From the NCBI GenBank assembly GCA_047605445.1, contig JASGFP010000004.1:1-64000 (forward strand): DNA of 64,000 nt, read 5' to 3'. The notes under the pieces are model-generated. The model was not told the origin of the DNA. It did not search any database and saw only the letters and a list, made by a program, of their open reading frames with translations. This stretch comes from JAJXWB01 sp047605445 (GTDB lineage: Bacteria; Pseudomonadota; Alphaproteobacteria; Rhizobiales; Beijerinckiaceae). The translations under genes were made by a program, and so were the position numbers. This document shows, piece by piece, positions 8,794 to 18,237 of this stretch (within the stretch, counting starts at the first letter, position 1; each line of letters starts with the position of its first letter).

Positions 8794-10668
8794 CTATCGC
8801 TCAACGACGATCACATCCTGATCGGGTTCAGCCGCATACAGCCGTTCGACCAGCGCATTTCTGCGCTCCAGCGCCGCGCGCTGGTTGATGTAGCCCTTGT
8901 CGGTCAGTTCGTTGCCGTCGATCGACGGCGGTTCGGTCATCAGCATCACGCGCGCTATGCGCATCGACGAGCCTTGAGTCTGCGCATTGTGCGCATGCAG
9001 GCCCTTGCGCAGATGCTCCTTCACGGCGGGATCGTGGACGATCTCGTCCAAAGGCGCATTCACCTTGCCGGCGACGAGGCGGCAGGCCTCGAGGTTCGGC
9101 CACGCCAGCAGCGCGATGTACTCTTTGTCCTGCCCCGCCACCAGCGCGTCCTGCACGATCGGACTCGCCGCGGCTATAGCCGCGACGCGCAGCGATCCTA
9201 CATGCACGAACGTGCCGGACGTCAGCTTGAAGTCCTCGACCACGCGCCCGGCGAAGATGAGACCCCTGGTGGGGTCGTTTGCATCCACGAACGTCCCGGC
9301 GTCGCCGATCTTGTAATAGCCCTCCTCGTCGAAGGCCTTTTCCGTCAGGTCGGGCTGGCGGTAATAGCCGGGCGTCACGATCACCGAGCGGATGCGCATT
9401 TCGTATTTCGGCCCGGTGGGCACCATCTTCAGTTCGACGCCGGGATGCGGCAGGCCGATCAGGCCGACGCGCTCGGTCTCCCAATAGGTGGACGTCGCCG
9501 TCGGCGCCGTTTCCGTCGAGCCCCAGCCTGTGAAGAACACGATGCGATGGCCCGTGTATTTCACCGCAAGCCGCTGCATGCGGATGTAGAGATCGTCCGG
9601 CAGCGTCGCGCCGCCGTAGCCGAGAATGCCGAGATCCTTGAAGAAGGATTTCGCCAGCGAGTCGTCGTTCTCGAGCGCGGTGGCGAGTACGGCGAAACCC
9701 GCCGGCACGTTGGTGTAATAGGTCGGCGAAATCTCCTTCAGATTGCGCAGCGTTTCGTCGAACATGCCGGGCACCGGACGCCCGTCGTCGATATAGAGCG
9801 TGCCGCCCTCGGCGAGCAGCGCGTGAAAACCGGCGTTGCCGCCCATCGTGTGGTTCCACGGCAGCCAGTCGAGCACGACCATGCGCGGATCGCTCTCGCT
9901 GCGCTTGCGCGTCATCTTGCCCATCACGACATTGGCGCACATCATCGCCTGCGTGTTGATGACGGCCTTGGGCATGCCGGTTGAGCCCGACGTGAACAAG
10001 AGCTTGCCGACTGTCTCAGGCCCAACGGCGGCGATCGCCTTGTCGACGTCGCCGGTGCGTCTGGTCGCGACAAGTTCGCTCCACGCGCGGCTTTCGATTC
10101 CCTCCGGCGCGCGCTCGACATGCACGACGGTGACGCCCGTCAGGTCCAGCGCCTTCAGCGCCTTTCCGAAGGCGACGCCATCCTGCACCATCACCACGCC
10201 GGGCTTGATGAGGTCGAAGATGTAGCGCAGCTTCGCGTGGTCCTGGCTCATCAGCGAATAGGCGGGCGAGACGGGCGCGGCGGGCACGCCCGCCTGCATT
10301 GCGGCCTGCGTCATCAGCGCATGTTCAATGGAATTGCCCGAAAGGATCGCCACCGGCTGCTCGGGCGTCAGCTTCATGTCGAGCAGCGCCTGCGTGAGCG
10401 CGTCGACGTCGCGTTTGGCTTCGGCGTAAGTCACCTTCTTCCACGCGCGCTCCGGCCCGCGGCGCTGGGCGAGCCAGACGTGGTCGGGCCGTTCCTTGGC
10501 CCAGCGCTCGAGATAGACGGGAATGCTGCGCTCGTAGGGATCGAGCGGAATGCGCTGACGCAGGATGATCTCGCCATTGGCGCGGCGTTCCGCGTCGATC
10601 TCGCGCGGCAGAAATTCGATGTGCTTGAACGGCGCATTGGGCGCCGTCATCTTCGGATGCTCGTTCAT
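8794..10668 (-). CDS. Feruloyl-CoA synthase-like AMP-forming acyl-CoA ligase
   Basis: A 624-residue adenylate-forming enzyme. The P-loop is LLFTSGSTGMPKAVINT, followed by WLPWNHTMGGNAGFHALLAEGGTLY, the A5 motif FTGWGSTETAP, the aspartate motif YYKIGDAG and a C-terminal lysine-containing end (DGNELTDKGYINQRA). The WNHT-GGN block and the overall length resemble feruloyl-CoA synthases (CoA activation of hydroxycinnamates); other aryl acids remain possible. The ATG at 10668 is preceded by AGGAAA; longer upstream frames are GC-rich artefacts. No hydratase/aldolase partner gene is adjacent. It is divergent from the M20 amidohydrolase. Confidence 0.8.
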   Translation of the reverse strand: MNEHPKMTAPNAPFKHIEFLPREIDAERRANGEIILRQRIPLDPYERSIPVYLERWAKERPDHVWLAQRRGPERAWKKVTYAEAKRDVDALTQALLDMKLTPEQPVAILSGNSIEHALMTQAAMQAGVPAAPVSPAYSLMSQDHAKLRYIFDLIKPGVVMVQDGVAFGKALKALDLTGVTVVHVERAPEGIESRAWSELVATRRTGDVDKAIAAVGPETVGKLLFTSGSTGMPKAVINTQAMMCANVVMGKMTRKRSESDPRMVVLDWLPWNHTMGGNAGFHALLAEGGTLYIDDGRPVPGMFDETLRNLKEISPTYYTNVPAGFAVLATALENDDSLAKSFFKDLGILGYGGATLPDDLYIRMQRLAVKYTGHRIVFFTGWGSTETAPTATSTYWETERVGLIGLPHPGVELKMVPTGPKYEMRIRSVIVTPGYYRQPDLTEKAFDEEGYYKIGDAGTFVDANDPTRGLIFAGRVVEDFKLTSGTFVHVGSLRVAAIAAASPIVQDALVAGQDKEYIALLAWPNLEACRLVAGKVNAPLDEIVHDPAVKEHLRKGLHAHNAQTQGSSMRIARVMLMTEPPSIDGNELTDKGYINQRAALERRNALVERLYAAEPDQDVIVVER

Positions 10669-10827
10669 CTGGCGTTTCCTGTCCGGGCTTTGCCCTTGAT
10701 CTGATTTGCCGCGATTTTCAGGCCGCGCGGGCGCCCCCGTCAAGGCGCGGGCTTGCCGTGCGGCGCCAAGCCGCCCTACCTTGCCGGCAGCGCATGGGTG
10801 GCCGCCCGCGATTAAATGGAGGCGCAG

Positions 10828-11985
10828 ATGGACGTGCTGGAGAAAATCAAGGGTTACGCCGACCGCATGACCGAAATCCGCCGCGACATTCATGCCCATC
10901 CCGAGATCGGCTTCGAGGAGGTGCGCACATCGGGCCTCGTGGCGAAGGAGCTCGAATCCTACGGCGTCGAGGTGCACACCGGCATCGGCAAGACCGGCGT
11001 CGTCGGCGTCATCAAGGGCAAGAACGGGACCGGCAAGCGCGTCGGCCTGCGCGCCGACATGGACGCGCTGCCGATGGACGAGCAGACCAACCTGCCGTGG
11101 AGTTCGAAAAACCTCGGCAAATTCCACGGCTGCGGCCATGACGGCCACACCACGATGCTGCTCGGCGCCGCGCGCTATCTTGCCGAGACGCGGGATTTTT
11201 CAGGCGAGGTGGCGCTGATCTTCCAGCCGGCCGAAGAGGGCCTCGGCGGCGCGCGCGCGATGATCGCCGACGGCCTGTTCAAGCGCTTTCCCTGCGACGA
11301 AGTGTTCGCGCTGCATAATTTCCCGGGCTCGCCGCTCGGCCAGATTTCCATGCGCACGGGTCCGGCGATGGCGGGCGCCGATTTCTTCGACATCCACATC
11401 ACCGGCAAGGGCGCGCACGGCGCCATGCCCGAATATTCCAACGATCCCGTCATGATCGGCGCCGCGCTCGCGCAATCGCTGCAGACCATCGTCAGCCGCA
11501 ACGCGCCCGCTCTGAAAAGCGCGGTCGTCTCCATCACCAAGTTCAACGCGGGTTCGGCTTACAATGTCATCCCCGAGACCGCGCATCTGGCCGGCACAAT
11601 CCGCATTTTCGAGGACGAGATGCGCGTGCTGGTGAACAAGCGCATGCGCGAAATCTGCGCGGGCTTTGCGGCGGCCTACAACGCCAAGATCGACGTCGAG
11701 ATCCGCGACATTTTCTCCGTCATGCGCAATGCGCCGGACCAGACCGACGCGATGGCCGACGTCGCCACCGAATTGTTCGGCGCGGACAAGGTCGTGACCG
11801 ACGCCGAGCCGAAGATGGGCTCGGAGGATTTCGCCGACATGGCGATGGCCGCGCCCGGCTCCTACGTCTGGCTCGGCATGGGGCCCGGCGCCTCGGTGCA
11901 CAATCCCGCCTACGTCTTCAACGACGAAATCCTGCCGATCGGCGCCTCTCTGCTCGCGCGCATTGCAGAGAAGCGGCTGGCGTGA
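10828..11985 (+). CDS. M20 family amidohydrolase (hippurate hydrolase-like)
   Basis: A 385-residue zinc or manganese amidase of the M20/IAL-ILR1 group, which hydrolyses N-acyl or N-aroyl amino acids. Seen motifs: RRDIHAHPEIGFEE, the metal-binding HGCGHDGHTTML, the catalytic QPAEEG, the dimerisation domain with TGKGAHGAMPE, and the C-terminal MGSEDFADM and HNPAY metal ligand. The ATG at 10828 is chosen because GGAGG precedes it at ideal spacing; the in-frame ATG at 10816 would place that site inside the gene. A palindromic repeat starts two bases after the stop codon. It is divergent from the aryl-CoA ligase, but a functional link is only an inference. Confidence 0.92.
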   Translation: MDVLEKIKGYADRMTEIRRDIHAHPEIGFEEVRTSGLVAKELESYGVEVHTGIGKTGVVGVIKGKNGTGKRVGLRADMDALPMDEQTNLPWSSKNLGKFHGCGHDGHTTMLLGAARYLAETRDFSGEVALIFQPAEEGLGGARAMIADGLFKRFPCDEVFALHNFPGSPLGQISMRTGPAMAGADFFDIHITGKGAHGAMPEYSNDPVMIGAALAQSLQTIVSRNAPALKSAVVSITKFNAGSAYNVIPETAHLAGTIRIFEDEMRVLVNKRMREICAGFAAAYNAKIDVEIRDIFSVMRNAPDQTDAMADVATELFGADKVVTDAEPKMGSEDFADMAMAAPGSYVWLGMGPGASVHNPAYVFNDEILPIGASLLARIAEKRLA

Positions 11986-11987
11986 AT

Positions 11988-12015
11988 GGACCGCCAGCCT
12001 TCAGGCTCGCGGTCC
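11988..12015. repeat. GGACCGC-family palindrome
   Basis: A 28-nt inverted repeat, GGACCGCCAGCCT with AGGCTCGCGGTCC, with a single mismatch in 13 pairs. It follows the amidohydrolase stop codon and could act as its mRNA 3' hairpin. The arm GGACCGCGAGCCT is identical to the start of the element at 7571. Confidence 0.6.
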
Positions 12016-12031
12016 GCCATCCCGCATTCAT

Positions 12032-12832
12032 CTAGAACCCGGCCCAGTCGAACGAATAGGAGACGATGGCGCCGAGCGTGAACTGGTTCCGCGAGCCGAG
12101 CGTATCGACGAGCGGGCTTGCGCTCGCCGAGCCCATGAGCCGATTGTAGCGGGCGTAGACCGTCGTGGTCCATTGCTTCGACCATTCGTAGGAAACCGCG
12201 GCCGCGACGCCCACGGACTTGGCGCCCCCCTCGGCGCGATAGGCGGGCAGGCGCGGATTCATCAACGCCTCGTAGGCGTTCACGCCGAACAATTTGTCCA
12301 TGTAGCGCGTGTCGCCGAGCGACATGCGCGGCCCGACCGATACCGTCCACGGTCCGCGGCGCTCGACCCAATCCACCGAGAGATCGACGATATTGCCGTG
12401 ATGGCCGACGAAACCGTGCCGCGCCTCGATACGCGCGCGCAGCTTTTCCATCGGCCAGAATTCCGCGAACAGGCCTGCCTCGATCGTCCAGTCGATATCG
12501 TGCACGCCGCGCAGGTCCGCGTGTTCGGCGGAACGGCGCGGGCCCTTCAGCTTGCCGACGACGCCGGCCTTCAGCCAGTTTTCGTCGTAGAGCGCGAAAC
12601 CGGCGGAATCGTCGGGCGCGGAAAAGTTGATCGGGCTGCCGGCGCGCCGCACGCTCAGGCCGGGCAGCAGATAAGGGGAGAGGGCGCCCGATCCCTCCCA
12701 GGCCGGCGACACGCCGCCATTGGCCTTGAGTGTGATGGTCCAGCCCTGATTGGCCGGTTCGGCGGCGAATGCGGGAGAAATAGCGGCGAGCGCAAGCGCG
12801 GTCGCGCCGGCCAGGGATTTGTACGCGGACAT
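12032..12832 (-). CDS. MipA/OmpV family outer membrane protein
   Basis: A 266-residue protein with a signal peptide (residues 1-23, cleavage near AFAA) followed by alternating beta-strand sequence with aromatic girdles. Segments such as WTITLKANGGVSPAWEGSG, GVGVAA-type strands and a final strand ending in Phe (VSYSFDWAGF) are typical of small outer-membrane barrels of the MipA/OmpV family. MipA scaffolds murein enzymes in E. coli; most relatives have no defined role. The start at 12832 gives the signal peptide; longer upstream frames overlap matB and have no family similarity. Its 3' end faces the amidohydrolase. Confidence 0.8.
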   Translation of the reverse strand: MSAYKSLAGATALALAAISPAFAAEPANQGWTITLKANGGVSPAWEGSGALSPYLLPGLSVRRAGSPINFSAPDDSAGFALYDENWLKAGVVGKLKGPRRSAEHADLRGVHDIDWTIEAGLFAEFWPMEKLRARIEARHGFVGHHGNIVDLSVDWVERRGPWTVSVGPRMSLGDTRYMDKLFGVNAYEALMNPRLPAYRAEGGAKSVGVAAAVSYEWSKQWTTTVYARYNRLMGSASASPLVDTLGSRNQFTLGAIVSYSFDWAGF

Positions 12833-12926
12833 TGCAGACTCTCGAACCCGGCCGGGAGCTGCAATCTGCGGTATTAATCCTAACGCCCGGCCAAGGAACG
12901 TGGTGAACGATTCCTGAACTCGCGGC

Positions 12927-14447
12927 TCATCCCGAATAGATCGCCTTGTACGTCTCGCGCAGCACGTTCTTCTGCACCTTGCCCATCGTGTTGCGCGGCA
13001 AATCGTCGACGAAGACGATCTTCTTCGGCTGCTTGAATTTCGCGAGCTTGCCCTCGAGCGCCGACGTGATTTCCTTCTCGGTGATCGTGGCGCCCTTGGC
13101 GCGCACCACAACCGCCGTCACGCCCTCGCCGAAATCGGCGTGGGGCACGCCTATGACGGCGCTCTCGACGACGCCCGGCATGCCGTCGATCTCCGTCTCG
13201 ATTTCCTTCGGATAGACGTTGAAGCCGCCGGTGATGACCAGATCCTTGCCGCGCCCGACGATGTGCACGTAGTCGCGCTTGTCGATCATGCCGAGATCGC
13301 CGGTGATGAAATAGCCGTCGGAGCGGAATTCGGCGGCGGTCTTTTCAGGCATCCGCCAATAGCCCTTGAACACGTTCGGCCCCTTCACCTCGATCACGCC
13401 GATCTCGCCTTTGGGCAGATGCGCGCCGGTCTCGGGATCGGCGATGCGCAGCGCGACGCCAGGCAACGGGAAGCCCACGGTGCCCGGCACGCGATCGCCG
13501 TCGTAGGGGTTCGACGTGATCATGTTGGTTTCGGTCATGCCGTAACGCTCGAGAATCTGCTGTCCCGTGCGCGAAAAGAATTCGCGATGCGTTTCGGCAA
13601 GCAGCGGCGCCGAGCCCGAAATGAAGAGGCGCATGTGCGCGGTCGCGTCCTTCGTCAGGCCTGCGTGCTGCAAGAGGCGCGTGTAGAAGGTCGGTACGCC
13701 CATCAGGCTCGTGGCGCGCGGCAGATAGGACATGACCTGGTCGCCGTCGAATTTCGGCAGAAAGATCATCTTTCCGCCGGCCATCAGCAGGACGTTGATC
13801 GCAACGAAAAGCCCATGCGTGTGATAGATCGGCAGCGCGTGGATCAGCGTGTCGTCGCTGGTGAAGCGCCAGGCTTCGACGAGCGAACGCGCGTTGGAGG
13901 CGAGGTTCTCCTGCGTGATCATCGCGCCCTTGGAGCGTCCGGTCGTGCCTGACGTGTAGAGGATGCCCGCAAGATCGTCCGGCCCGCGCTCGACATCCGC
14001 GAAGGTCGGCGGCATGGACGCCGCGCAGTCGGCGAGCGACCCCTTGCCATGGGCGTCGAGCGTCTCGACATGCGCGACCTTGGCTGCTTTCGCCGCGCCG
14101 GCCAGCGCATCCTTGCGTGCGGGATCGCAGACGAAGACGGTCGGCTCGGCGTCGGTCAAAAAATATTCGATCTCGGCCGGGGTATACGCGGTGTTGAGCG
14201 GCAGGAAGGCCGCGCCTGCGCGCGCACAGCCGAGATAGAGCAGCACGGCGGCAAGCGATTTTTCCACCTGCACGGCCACGCGGTCGCCGGGTTTCACGCC
14301 GAGCGAAACCAGAGCGCCCGCCATGCGCGCGGCGCCGGCGTCGACGTCGGCGTAGCTGTGCAGCGCGCCGTCCTGCGTCTCGAAGGCTATGCGGCTGCGA
14401 TCGGTCGGAAATCGCGACGAGAGTTCGGCGTAGAGATGCGCGGGCAT
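12927..14447 (-). CDS. matB: Malonyl-CoA synthetase MatB
   Basis: A 506-residue AMP-forming ligase that activates malonate with CoA and ATP. Motifs: ILYTSGTTGRSKGAMITQENL, LPIYHTHGLFVAINVLL, ERYGMTETNM, the aspartate motif YFITGDLGM, GRGKDLVITGGFNVYPKEIE and the catalytic lysine region PRNTMGKVQKN. The HTHGLFVA and MTETNM blocks are characteristic of the MatB clade. Malonyl-CoA decarboxylase lies upstream on the same strand, so the pair converts malonate to acetyl-CoA. No malonate transporter is adjacent. A 93-bp repeat sits in the 172-bp gap between the two genes. Confidence 0.93.
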   Translation of the reverse strand: MPAHLYAELSSRFPTDRSRIAFETQDGALHSYADVDAGAARMAGALVSLGVKPGDRVAVQVEKSLAAVLLYLGCARAGAAFLPLNTAYTPAEIEYFLTDAEPTVFVCDPARKDALAGAAKAAKVAHVETLDAHGKGSLADCAASMPPTFADVERGPDDLAGILYTSGTTGRSKGAMITQENLASNARSLVEAWRFTSDDTLIHALPIYHTHGLFVAINVLLMAGGKMIFLPKFDGDQVMSYLPRATSLMGVPTFYTRLLQHAGLTKDATAHMRLFISGSAPLLAETHREFFSRTGQQILERYGMTETNMITSNPYDGDRVPGTVGFPLPGVALRIADPETGAHLPKGEIGVIEVKGPNVFKGYWRMPEKTAAEFRSDGYFITGDLGMIDKRDYVHIVGRGKDLVITGGFNVYPKEIETEIDGMPGVVESAVIGVPHADFGEGVTAVVVRAKGATITEKEITSALEGKLAKFKQPKKIVFVDDLPRNTMGKVQKNVLRETYKAIYSG

Positions 14448-14516
14448 GGAGCGTGGACCTTCCCTGAGATTTTGCTCAGGGTTTACCGTAGGACGGGGGC
14501 GAAGGAAAATGCGTCT

Positions 14517-14609
14517 GTCGTCCCGGCCGCAGCCCAGCGGAGAGCCGGGATCCAGAGCCGCAGCGTCCCGCGTTGCTTCCCGGATCGGCCTGCGGCCGTT
14601 TGGGAGGAC
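14517..14609 (+). repeat. 93-bp interspersed repeat, copy 1
   Basis: This element begins GTCGTCCCGGCCGCAGC and contains GCCGGGATCCAGAGC and CCCGGATCGGCCTGCGGCCG. The same order of blocks at the same total length occurs inverted at 18238-18330. It fills most of the gap between the malonyl-CoA decarboxylase and matB genes and can fold into long stems. Confidence 0.8.
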
Positions 14610-14619
14610 GCAATCGACG

Positions 14620-15987
14620 CTAACCCTGCGCGAAGCTCGGCGCGGGAATGCCGAAAATCTGGCGCTCGCCCTTCAGCATCCGTTTCACGGCGTTCGACGC
14701 GATCACCTCGCCCTGATTGGCGAAGGCCTCGTGATTCTTCTCGATCTCGTCGAGATCGTAGAGGTAATTGACCATCACGCCGCCGGATTCCTTCAGGCCC
14801 TTGCGCGAGAGATCGCCCATCCAGTTGATACGCTCCAGCCGCGCGCCATTGCCGAGGTGGAATCGCGCGACGGGATCGACGACGCGTCCGTTCGGCAGGC
14901 GCGCTTTCAGGAAATAATGCGCCGCAAGCGGCTCGACGATCTTGCGCAGCCGCTCCGCCTTTTCGGGATCGCTCGTCCATTCGGGTGCGTCGATCTCGGC
15001 CAGCAGCGTGCGCGCGTCGTCGTCGATCGGCGCGTCCTCGGCCTTGGCGAGCCAGGCGCGGAAGCCGGGAACAGGCGACAGTGTGACGAAGGTTTCGACG
15101 CGCGGCAGTTCGCGGCGCAATTCCTCGACAACCTGCTTGATGAGGAAATTGCCGAAAGTGACGCCGGCAAGCCCCTTCTGGCAGTTGGAGATCGAATAGA
15201 ACACGGCCGTGCGCGCGCGCTCTGGCGCCACCGCTGCGCGGTCGTGCGCGAGCAGCGGCGCGATGGCTCCGGGAATTTGCTCGACAAGCGCCACTTCCAC
15301 GAAAATCAGCGGTTCGTCGATCAGCGCGGGATGGAAGAAGGCGTAGCAGCGCCGGTCGGGCGGGTCGATGCGGCGGCGCAGATCGTTCCAGTCGTGGATT
15401 TCATGCACCGCCTCGTAGCGGATGATGCGCTCGAGCACGCTCGCCGGCGTCGACCAGTCGATGCGGCGCAGCACGAGAAAGCCGCGATTGAACCATGAGG
15501 CGAAGAGATGCGTGAAATCCTTGTCGATCGGCGCCAGCGCCTTGTCGGCGCGCATTTCGACGAGAAGATCGGAGCGCATGTCGACCAGCGCCGCCGTGCC
15601 GCCGGGCGCGCGGTTGAGGCGGCGGAACAGTTCGAGCCGGCTGGGCTCGGATGCGTAATGCAGGTCGGCCGCCGTGCGATCGTTGGCGTCGGCCTTCCAT
15701 TTTTCGATCGCTTTGGCGAGCCGCTCGTGGTCCGGCCCGAAGGCATCCGCGAGCGCAACGAAAAACCCGCGCCGCGCATCGGCGTCGAGCGTCCTGTAGC
15801 GGTCGAGCACTTCCGCAGCTATGGCGACGCCCGTCGCCTCGCCGCGACCGGTCAGCAGGGCGCGGCACATGTCGATCAGGCTGCCGGCCTGGCCGGCGGC
15901 GTCGGCCGGCCATGTTTTCAGGCGCAGCAGCGTGCGCCCGCGCTCGGCGATGGAGGAGACAAGATCGGAGAAGAAGGCGTTGGGCAT
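14620..15987 (-). CDS. matA: Malonyl-CoA decarboxylase
   Basis: A 455-residue decarboxylase of the malonyl-CoA decarboxylase family (rhizobial MatA, animal MLYCD), producing acetyl-CoA and CO2. The N-terminal half is helical; the C-terminal acyltransferase-like domain shows HPALIDEPLIFVEVAL, SISNCQKGLAGVTFGNFLIKQV, FVTLSPVPGFRAWL and HFHLGNGA-type segments (here VARFHLGNGARLERINW). The start at 15987 (MPNAFFSDLV) is chosen over an upstream in-frame codon that lacks family similarity. It is the first gene of a two-gene malonate unit with matB. Confidence 0.93.
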   Translation of the reverse strand: MPNAFFSDLVSSIAERGRTLLRLKTWPADAAGQAGSLIDMCRALLTGRGEATGVAIAAEVLDRYRTLDADARRGFFVALADAFGPDHERLAKAIEKWKADANDRTAADLHYASEPSRLELFRRLNRAPGGTAALVDMRSDLLVEMRADKALAPIDKDFTHLFASWFNRGFLVLRRIDWSTPASVLERIIRYEAVHEIHDWNDLRRRIDPPDRRCYAFFHPALIDEPLIFVEVALVEQIPGAIAPLLAHDRAAVAPERARTAVFYSISNCQKGLAGVTFGNFLIKQVVEELRRELPRVETFVTLSPVPGFRAWLAKAEDAPIDDDARTLLAEIDAPEWTSDPEKAERLRKIVEPLAAHYFLKARLPNGRVVDPVARFHLGNGARLERINWMGDLSRKGLKESGGVMVNYLYDLDEIEKNHEAFANQGEVIASNAVKRMLKGERQIFGIPAPSFAQG

Positions 15988-16072
15988 GGCGCTATTATAC
16001 CGACGATTGCGGCAATGCCGCGAACATCGAAAGAGCAATATGTCTTCGCCGCGCCGGCCCGTCAGGCGTCGG

Positions 16073-17302
16073 TCATTCGCTCGACAGGATCGCGTTGCGC
16101 ACGAGCGGATAGATCTGGCCTTCCCACTTCTTGCCGGAGAAGACGCCGTAATGGCCGACGCCCGGTTGCAGGTGATGGCGCTTGCGGAACGGCTTGAGGC
16201 TCGAACAGAGATCGTGCGCGGCCAGCGTCTGGCCGACGGAACAGATGTCGTCGCGTTCGCCTTCGACCGTCAGCAGCGTCGTCTTCTTGATCGCTTTCGG
16301 ATTGACCGTGCGGCCCTTGTACTGCAATTGCCCTTTGGCCAGCGCGTAATCCTGGAAAACCAGCTTGACCGTCTCGATGTAGAATTCCGCGGTCAGGTCG
16401 AGGACGGCGAAATATTCGTCGTAGAAGGTCTTGGTCTGCTGCGCTTTCTCCATCTCGCCGGCGGCGAGCGAATTGTAGAGTTCCACATGAGCCTTCACAT
16501 GCCGGTCCATGTTCATGGACATGAAGGCGGTGAGCTGCATGAAGCCGGGATAGACGAGCCGTCCCGCGCCCTTGAACCGGCCGGGCACCAGCGCGATCAG
16601 GTTCTTCTCGAACCATTCGATCGGCTTGGTCGTCGCCAGCTCGTTGACCTTGGTCGGGTTGAGCCGGCAGTCGATCGGGCCCGCCATCAGCGTCAGGCTC
16701 GCGGGCGTCGCCGGATTGTCGGATTCCGCCATGATGGCGGTCGCGGCGAGCGCCTGAACGCAAGGCTGGCAGACGGCCACGACATGCGCGGGCGGACCGA
16801 GTTTTTCGAGGAACTCGATCACGTGGCCGATGTAGCCGTCCATGCCGAATTCGCCGGCCGACAGCGGGACGTCGCGGGCGTTGTGCCAGTCCGTAATATA
16901 GACGTCATTGTCCGCGAGCAGAACTTGCACGGTGTTGCGCAGCAGGGTCGCAAAATGGCCCGAAAGCGGCGCGACAAGGAGCACCTTGGGTTGTGGAACG
17001 TCGATGTCCTTGCGGAAGCGCAACAGCGAGCCGAAAGGCGTCGAATAGACAACTTCCTCGGTGACGGTGGCTTGGCGATTGCCGACCTTGACCTTGTCGA
17101 TGCGATAGGGCGGGCGATGATGCGTGAGACGTGCGCGCGTCATCAGTTCGTAGGCGGCCGAGACATTGCCGAGAAACGGGATGCCGGATCTGCTCAGCCA
17201 TGAATGCTCGATCACATCCAGCGCCGACTGGGCGAACACGCGGAATGGATCGATCAGGTCGTCCTGCGCCTGATAGGCGTAATACATCATGCGTTGCAAC
17301 AT
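16073..17302 (-). CDS. phaZ: Intracellular polyhydroxyalkanoate depolymerase
   Basis: A 409-residue intracellular PHB depolymerase that mobilises storage granules in the cytoplasm. It starts with the family sequence MMYYAYQAQDDLIDP. The nucleophile motif VCQPC has C178, where lipases carry Ser, as in the Ralstonia PhaZ1 class. The Asp and His of the triad are probably in GERDDI and GVGHYGVF near the C-terminus. Length matches the family. It is on the same strand as the malonate genes but separated by 85 bp; products of both routes meet at acetyl-CoA. Confidence 0.95.
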   Translation of the reverse strand: MLQRMMYYAYQAQDDLIDPFRVFAQSALDVIEHSWLSRSGIPFLGNVSAAYELMTRARLTHHRPPYRIDKVKVGNRQATVTEEVVYSTPFGSLLRFRKDIDVPQPKVLLVAPLSGHFATLLRNTVQVLLADNDVYITDWHNARDVPLSAGEFGMDGYIGHVIEFLEKLGPPAHVVAVCQPCVQALAATAIMAESDNPATPASLTLMAGPIDCRLNPTKVNELATTKPIEWFEKNLIALVPGRFKGAGRLVYPGFMQLTAFMSMNMDRHVKAHVELYNSLAAGEMEKAQQTKTFYDEYFAVLDLTAEFYIETVKLVFQDYALAKGQLQYKGRTVNPKAIKKTTLLTVEGERDDICSVGQTLAAHDLCSSLKPFRKRHHLQPGVGHYGVFSGKKWEGQIYPLVRNAILSSE

Positions 17303-17566
17303 GAACCCCGCGTTCGACCCCGCGCCTCAGCCATCCCATCGGAGCGCGCTGGCATGCTGCCATGCCAAGTTGGTGCAATGCAACGGGCGATATGACTTTC
17401 GGGACGCCCACGCTTATGATTTGGGACAATGCGGACAACGGGCGGTAAAGACACAACACTTGCCCGAGGATAGGGCTGATTGCCCGCAACACGGGCAAGA
17501 CGCGGCGCCGAAGTCCATACCGCGCTGCGAAAGCGCGTGCTAGGCTGGCGCAGTTGGAGGAATGCG

Positions 17567-18223
17567 ATGCCAAAAGGCGTTTTGACGATCACGAGCCGCA
17601 ATTATTCGTCCTGGTCGCTGCGCGGCTGGCTGATCTGCAAGGGCGCGGGCATCGATTTCGACGTCAAGACGGTCGGTTCCGACGATCCGGACGCGCGCGC
17701 CGAGCTGCTGCACCTCTCCCCGTCCTTCCTGACGCCGAAGCTGGAATATGACGGCGTGGAAGTCTGGGACGTGCTGGCGATCGCCGAATTCCTCAACGAA
17801 ATCAAGCCGAAGGCCAAACTCCTGCCGACCGACCGCGCCACCCGCGCCCATTGCCGGGCGATCTGCGGCGAGATGCACCAGGGCTTCATCAACCTGCGCT
17901 CCGCGCTGCCGATGAACATCAAGGGCAATTATCCGGGCTTCAAGGTCTGGCAGGGCGCCCAGCACGACATCGACCGCGTCCTGTCTATCTGGCGCGGCTG
18001 CTTCACGGCCTACAAGGGCCCGTTCCTGTTCGGCGAGGCCGCGACGCTGGCCGACGCCATGTTCGCCCCGGTCTGCTCGCGCTTCAAGACCTACGACGTC
18101 AAGCTCGACGCCCAGTGCGCCGCCTACCGGGACATGATCCTGGAGCGCAAGTCCATGCAGGAATGGATCGCTGCGGCTCTGGAAGAGCCGGACGAGCTGG
18201 AAGAGCTGGACGTGGAATTTTAG
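17567..18223 (+). CDS. Glutathione S-transferase family protein
   Basis: A 218-residue protein. The N-terminal thioredoxin-like domain reads LTITSRNYSSWSLRGWLICKGAG with the cis-Pro region LTPKLEYDG and the glutathione-contact segment VWDVLAIAEFLNE. An all-helical domain follows with GEAATLADAMFAPVCSRF. The substrate is unknown; the SSWS stretch at the expected active-site position suggests a Ser-type enzyme. The ATG at 17567 is preceded by GGAGG. The 264-bp region shared with divergent phaZ holds a perfect 7-bp hairpin, TTGCCCG/CGGGCAA (17480-17498), and no other clear signal. A 93-bp repeat follows the stop. Confidence 0.85.
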   Translation: MPKGVLTITSRNYSSWSLRGWLICKGAGIDFDVKTVGSDDPDARAELLHLSPSFLTPKLEYDGVEVWDVLAIAEFLNEIKPKAKLLPTDRATRAHCRAICGEMHQGFINLRSALPMNIKGNYPGFKVWQGAQHDIDRVLSIWRGCFTAYKGPFLFGEAATLADAMFAPVCSRFKTYDVKLDAQCAAYRDMILERKSMQEWIAAALEEPDELEELDVEF

Positions 18224-18237
18224 GCGACAGCCCCGCT

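Noticed and set aside
10669..11148. N-terminal extension of the acyl-CoA ligase frame to 11148
   Set aside because: It is antisense to the M20 amidohydrolase, lacks ligase similarity, and a good start with AGGAAA exists at 10668.
12833..13111. Longer form of the MipA/OmpV protein starting inside matB
   Set aside because: The extra residues are an out-of-frame reading of matB and would remove the signal peptide.
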